DNA from: Opitutaceae bacterium
Lineage (GTDB): Bacteria > Verrucomicrobiota > Verrucomicrobiia > Opitutales > Opitutaceae
Length of the DNA: 64,000 bases
Reading direction: 5' to 3'
Assembly (NCBI GenBank): GCA_016794785.1
Contig: JAEUHC010000015.1
Location: forward strand, 124,001-188,000
Shown: piece after piece, positions 60,459 through 64,000 of the stretch
Layout of the letters: each line of letters starts with the position of its first letter
Position numbering within the stretch: position 1 is the stretch's first letter
The notes under the pieces: generated by a model
The model's input: only the letters and a program-made list of their open reading frames with translations
Databases searched by the model: none
What the model was told of the DNA's origin: nothing
Position numbers and translations under genes: made by a program

Positions 60459-61331
60459 TCAGCGCCGCACGGCGGTGAAGACGGTGCCGCCCAAAATGAG
60501 CCCCGCACCGATGAGTTCGTGCGCGGCAAAACGCTCGCTGAAGAAAACCGCGCCGCCGGCAGCGATGCCCAGCGGCACGAGCATCTGGAGCAGCGAGCCC
60601 TCGGCCACCGGCAAGTCGCGAAAGCCGCCCGTCATGGTGATCTGGCCGAGCGCGGCGAACCCGCCGGCGACGGCGGTCATGGCCCACGCAGCGGGCGAGA
60701 GTGTCTGCGGATGGAGCGCCGCCGGCACGCCGCAGATCAGCAGGCCGTAGATGCACTGGGCGGCGAAGATCGTCGCGGTGTGCTCGGTGGCGTGGAGCTG
60801 GCGGATGGTGATGACGACGTAGGCCGAGGCGCACGCCGTCGCGATGCCGAGGAGATCGTAGCGGTTGATGGGCGGGCCGGCCCCAAAGACGTTGGTGAGC
60901 AGCGCGAGGCCCGTCAGCGCGGCCACGCTGCCGACGGCGAGCGCGGGACCGAAGCGCTCGCCGAGCAGCCACACGGCGAGCAAGGCGCCGATGATCACGT
61001 AGGTGTTGTTGATGAAGGTGGCGCGGCCGGCGCCCAGCTCGACCACGGTGAGGTAGTAGCCGTAAACGCTCGCGCCGCCGACGAGGCCGCGCAGCGCGAG
61101 CTTGCGCTGAGTGAAGAGCCGCGGGAGCCGGATTTCACGCCAGTAGAGCGCCAGCACGATGGCCATGCCGACGGTGAAGCGCACGCAGCTCACCAGCCAG
61201 ACATTGACCGACTCCATCTGGCCGAGCGCGCGAATCAGCAGCACGTTGGCCGTGAAGCACGCCGTGGAGGCGAGCATCAAGGCCACGCCGCGGGCGTGAT
61301 GGATGGGGGCGGGCGGGCCGAGGCGGGACAT
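60459..61331 (-). CDS. EamA/DMT-family transporter
   Basis: 290 residues from the ATG at 61331. About ten membrane helices in two EamA repeats: first with ANVLLIRALGQ and SVYGYYLTVVELGAGRATFI, second with FAALGQITMTGGFRDLPVAEG and the LGIAAGGAVFFSERFAAHEL region. Drug/metabolite transporters of this type export amino acids or metabolites. Substrate unknown. It lies between the HAD gene and the DUF2126 gene on the same strand. Confidence 0.9.
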   Translation of the reverse strand: MSRLGPPAPIHHARGVALMLASTACFTANVLLIRALGQMESVNVWLVSCVRFTVGMAIVLALYWREIRLPRLFTQRKLALRGLVGGASVYGYYLTVVELGAGRATFINNTYVIIGALLAVWLLGERFGPALAVGSVAALTGLALLTNVFGAGPPINRYDLLGIATACASAYVVITIRQLHATEHTATIFAAQCIYGLLICGVPAALHPQTLSPAAWAMTAVAGGFAALGQITMTGGFRDLPVAEGSLLQMLVPLGIAAGGAVFFSERFAAHELIGAGLILGGTVFTAVRR

Positions 61332-61431
61332 TCGGCCGAAGCTCAACGCCGAAATCCCCGCGCTCAACCCTCAAGGCAGGCCAGCCCGCACAGCTGCCGT
61401 CTTATATGCGCGCGCAGCGCCGGGCGGTCTC

Positions 61432-63597
61432 CTACCGCGCCTGCGCCGGATAGCGCCGCAGGTCGAGCGTGTGCCGGCCCTCGGGTGGGAAATCGATCTT
61501 CGGGACGAAGCGCGGCTGGCCGAGCGTGGCGGTCCATGGCTCCCAGCGTTCGGCGCGGCGGGCGGCGGCGGCGGCATCGTCGGCGGGCGCGGCGGGATAC
61601 TGGGTGTTGGCCGGATTCCACACATGCCAGCGGGCGGCGGCGGCGACCGTGAGGGTCTCACGGTCGACCCATTCGAGGAGGAGCGGCGCATGGACAGGGA
61701 TGTGCGGCTGGAGCGACGGCGTGAGATAAAATGCGCGGTAGCGCACACCGCAGGCGGCGCCGCCCTCGGCCGTCGCGCGGAATTCGCAGGGCAGGCCGTT
61801 GACGAGCAGAATGCCGCCTTCGAGCACCTTGGCGTCGGCGACGCGGGCCTCGAGCCGGTCGAGGCTGGAATCGACGGTGCGGGCTACGGTGCCGGCGTTG
61901 GGTGATTCGCCGAGGAGCGGCCAGGCTTCGAGCGCCTGCCGGAACTCGATGGCAAAGGCGCCGGACTTTTTTTCGGCGAGGGCAAACTCGCCGAGCTTGG
62001 GAAAACGGAATTCCCACGGCGCGCGCAGCCACTCCACCTCGAACGGGATGCCGTGTTTTTTTAGATCGGCGCAGATGGCGGCGAGATCCTCCCAGACGAA
62101 GGCGGGGAGAAAGAAACGGTCGTGCAGCTCTCCGCCCCAGCGAATGAACGGCTCCTGGCACGGCGCAGCGCAGAGGCGCGCGAGGATCGCGCGCACGAAG
62201 AGCGCGGTGACCGACTGCACGGCCGGCGCCGTATGTGTCTCGAAGGCGCGGAACTCCACGAGCCCGAGGCGGCCGTTGGGCGCGAAGGGATTCCAGAGCT
62301 TGTCCACGCTGATTTCGGCGCGGTGGGTGTTGCCCGAGCGATCCATGAGCAGATCGCGGAAGAGCAGATCGAAGAGCGCGAGGTTTGGCGGCGAGCCGAG
62401 GTTCTCGGCGCCGGCGCAGGCGATCTCGAGTTCGTAGAGCGCCTCGTAGGTGGACTCGTCGATGCGCGGCGCCTGCGAACTCGGCCCCATGTAGGCGCCG
62501 GTGAACGCGTAGCTCAGCGCGGGATGGCGCTGCCAGTAGCGGATGATCGACGGGAGCAGCGCGGGAAAGGCGAAGAACGGCGAGAGCAGGCCGGCGGGTC
62601 CGCCAAAGACGAGGTGCGCGCCGCCGCCGGTGCCGACTTCGCGGCCGTTGAATTGGAGCTTGCGCGCGCAGAGGCCGACGGTCTTTGCGGCGGCGTAAAG
62701 CTGGCCGAGTTGCACATCGTAGTCGGCCCACGTGGCGCAGGGCGCGACGTTGATCTCAAGCACGCCGGGATCGCTGGCGAGGCCGACGGTGGGCAGTGCG
62801 GGATCGGGCGGCGGCGCGTAGCCGGCGAGCACGACATCACGGAGTTTCAGCGCGAGGAGAGTTTCCTCGATTTGCGCGAGCAGCTCGCAGTAGGCGGGCA
62901 GCAGGAGCGGCGGAATGAAAATCGTGAGGGTGCCCGCGCGGACCTCGGCCGTGAGGGCGCGGCGCAGATTTTTTTCGCCGAGCTTGGCGAGCGGCAGACG
63001 GAGGCCGGCGGGACTTTCGCCCGGAAAAAGTGGCAGCGGGTCGGACCCGAGCGCGGACGTCCAGTCATCGGTGAGCCATTTCGAGCCGTCGTGATCGAGA
63101 GGGAGGACGTAACCGGTGATCGCGGTGGGTGCGGTTGTCTCGGCGAACGGAAGGCAATGGGTGGAATCGACGGAGAGGGCCTGCGCGAGCGCGATGGCGA
63201 ATTTCTTGGCGCCGGCGGGCGTGTGCTTGCCGGGCTTGGTGTCGGCGCGGAGGCGAGTGATGTCGCGCCAGAGCGCGGTGCCATCGGCGCGATGTTGGAT
63301 CAGCAGGGCCCAGCGGGGGAGCGGCTCGCCGGGGTAGTGCTTGGCGGAGGTCTCGAGAACGACGGCGCCGGGAAAGGCGGTGCGGACGAGCTCGCGCGCG
63401 AGCTGGCGTGCGTAGGCGAGCTTGGTGGGGCCGAGGGCGGCGGTCTGCCACTCGGCGCCGCTCGGAGCGACGGGCACAAACGTGGGCTCACCGCCCATCG
63501 TGAGCTTCACGCCGGTGCGGCCCAGCGACGCCTCGACCCCGGCGGCGCAGGCGAGGATTTTTTTCCACACGGGAGCGGCGTAGGGGGCGTTGGGCAT
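61432..63597 (-). CDS. DUF2126 protein
   Basis: 721 residues. DUF2126 hallmarks: VKLTMGGEPTFVPVAPSGAEW near the start, the KHYPGEPLPRWALLIQHRADG motif, AYMGPSSQAPRIDESTYEALYELE and NTHRAEISVDKLWNPFAPNG. In many genomes DUF2126 is fused to or just downstream of a transglutaminase-like domain, as here (9 bases). Such genes occur with circularly permuted ATP-grasp and alpha-E proteins that are predicted to make or cut unusual peptides. No catalytic mechanism is proven. Confidence 0.9.
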   Translation of the reverse strand: MPNAPYAAPVWKKILACAAGVEASLGRTGVKLTMGGEPTFVPVAPSGAEWQTAALGPTKLAYARQLARELVRTAFPGAVVLETSAKHYPGEPLPRWALLIQHRADGTALWRDITRLRADTKPGKHTPAGAKKFAIALAQALSVDSTHCLPFAETTAPTAITGYVLPLDHDGSKWLTDDWTSALGSDPLPLFPGESPAGLRLPLAKLGEKNLRRALTAEVRAGTLTIFIPPLLLPAYCELLAQIEETLLALKLRDVVLAGYAPPPDPALPTVGLASDPGVLEINVAPCATWADYDVQLGQLYAAAKTVGLCARKLQFNGREVGTGGGAHLVFGGPAGLLSPFFAFPALLPSIIRYWQRHPALSYAFTGAYMGPSSQAPRIDESTYEALYELEIACAGAENLGSPPNLALFDLLFRDLLMDRSGNTHRAEISVDKLWNPFAPNGRLGLVEFRAFETHTAPAVQSVTALFVRAILARLCAAPCQEPFIRWGGELHDRFFLPAFVWEDLAAICADLKKHGIPFEVEWLRAPWEFRFPKLGEFALAEKKSGAFAIEFRQALEAWPLLGESPNAGTVARTVDSSLDRLEARVADAKVLEGGILLVNGLPCEFRATAEGGAACGVRYRAFYLTPSLQPHIPVHAPLLLEWVDRETLTVAAAARWHVWNPANTQYPAAPADDAAAAARRAERWEPWTATLGQPRFVPKIDFPPEGRHTLDLRRYPAQAR

Positions 63598-63605
63598 AGG
63601 CGGGT

Positions 63606-64000
63606 TCAGAGCCGGACGATGGTGAGTTCGGTGGTGAGCCGGGAAGTGACGGGCCCGGCGCTGTAAAACGTGCCCTGCACGGGATTCACGCTTTCGGCGA
63701 CGGCGGTGTGCGCGACCGGCACAAACGCGTCATTGCAAAAAATTCCACGCGTGGGGTCGAGGCCGCGCCAGCCGGCGCCGGGCAGGTAAACCTCCACCCA
63801 GGCGTGCATGGCAGGAGGTGCGGGGTTGGCGATCAGCGGGTCGACGGCCTCGTAGAGGTAGCCGCTCACAAAGCGGGCGGCGAGGCCGAGCGAACGGCAG
63901 AGTTCAATCAGGAGGAGCGCGTAATCGCGGCACGATCCGCAGCGGCGGGACAGCGTCTCGGCGACTGTCTGGATGCCGGGCTCGTCGCGACGGGTGTAGG
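63606..64000 (-). CDS. transglutaminase-like protein (5' part outside window)
   Basis: C-terminal about 130 residues only; the start is beyond base 64000. The catalytic triad of the transglutaminase-like fold is visible: Cys in LSRRCGSCRDYALLLIE, His in PAMHAWVEVYLPGAGW, and Asp in RGLDPTRGIFCND. The gene immediately precedes DUF2126 and is probably co-translated. Bacterial members are usually peptidases or amidases rather than cross-linkers. Together with DUF2126 it probably belongs to the ATP-grasp/alpha-E peptide-modifying group, whose other genes would lie to the right. Confidence 0.88.
   Translation of the reverse strand, partial: YTRRDEPGIQTVAETLSRRCGSCRDYALLLIELCRSLGLAARFVSGYLYEAVDPLIANPAPPAMHAWVEVYLPGAGWRGLDPTRGIFCNDAFVPVAHTAVAESVNPVQGTFYSAGPVTSRLTTELTIVRL

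Overview
The window reads as chromosomal DNA of a high-GC, Gram-negative-type bacterium, most likely a verrucomicrobium of the Opitutaceae type. This is inferred from gene content, not from a marker gene. Pointers are the paired Planctomycete-type cytochrome/DUF1549/DUF1553 and DUF1501 genes, an ExbB-ExbD-ExbD-TonB-TPR locus, DUF1080 and sulfatase genes, a CotH protein with an EF-hand, and a Rho factor with a long low-complexity N-terminus. There is no insertion sequence, prophage, CRISPR array or rRNA; one tRNA (Phe, GAA) is present. About 56 protein genes pack the window densely on both strands, and two are cut by its ends.

Layout. 1-4839 (minus): energy-transduction operon exbB-exbD-exbD-tonB-TPR followed by two tandem membrane-anchored coiled-coil proteins. 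5333-9840 (plus): secreted cytochrome/DUF1553 and Tat-exported DUF1501 pair. 10066-15339 (minus): esterase, a KefB/C-type K+/H+ antiporter with its KefF-like oxidoreductase, and a CotH/EF-hand protein. 15466-25315: HDOD protein, beta-CASP nuclease with a coupled membrane protein, ApaG, PurH, M48 and M20 peptidases, RF2 (prfB, with an intact programmed +1 frameshift) and an ATP-grasp-like protein of unknown substrate. 25386-26970 (minus): a small integrase-arm-like protein, a candidate structured RNA with its own terminator, and a DUF3500 protein. 27055-30834 (plus): A-type Fe-S carrier, infC, amidase, S1/P1 nuclease, crcB. 30881-34524: tRNA-Phe, sulfatase, pyrE, an HTH-metallo-beta-lactamase fusion and a membrane protein.

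34589-41401 (minus) is a four-gene acyl-CoA degradation operon (CoA ligase-like, thiolase, FadB-like, acyl-CoA dehydrogenase) in which every junction is a 4-base ATGA overlap. Then come a patatin phospholipase, ComM, and a plus-strand run coaE-rho-pilB-like-pilT-pilB-pilC (44618-53254) that supplies the motors and platform of a type IV pilus. 53352-59572 holds a DUF1080 protein and a sugar-acid group (KDG-kinase-like PfkB, YjmC/YiaK-type dehydrogenase, D-2-hydroxyacid dehydrogenase, GlcD-type FAD oxidase). The right end has a HAD phosphatase, an EamA transporter, and a DUF2126-transglutaminase pair cut by the window edge.

Two cross-cutting observations stand out. First, almost none of the start codons inspected has a Shine-Dalgarno sequence. 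Leaders are instead C/T-rich right up to the start, although the prfB frameshift site keeps a strong internal SD-like stimulator. Second, several intergenic regions carry strong hairpins: bidirectional terminators, a nested REP-like palindrome at 59611-59695, and a multi-stem RNA candidate at 25691-25809.
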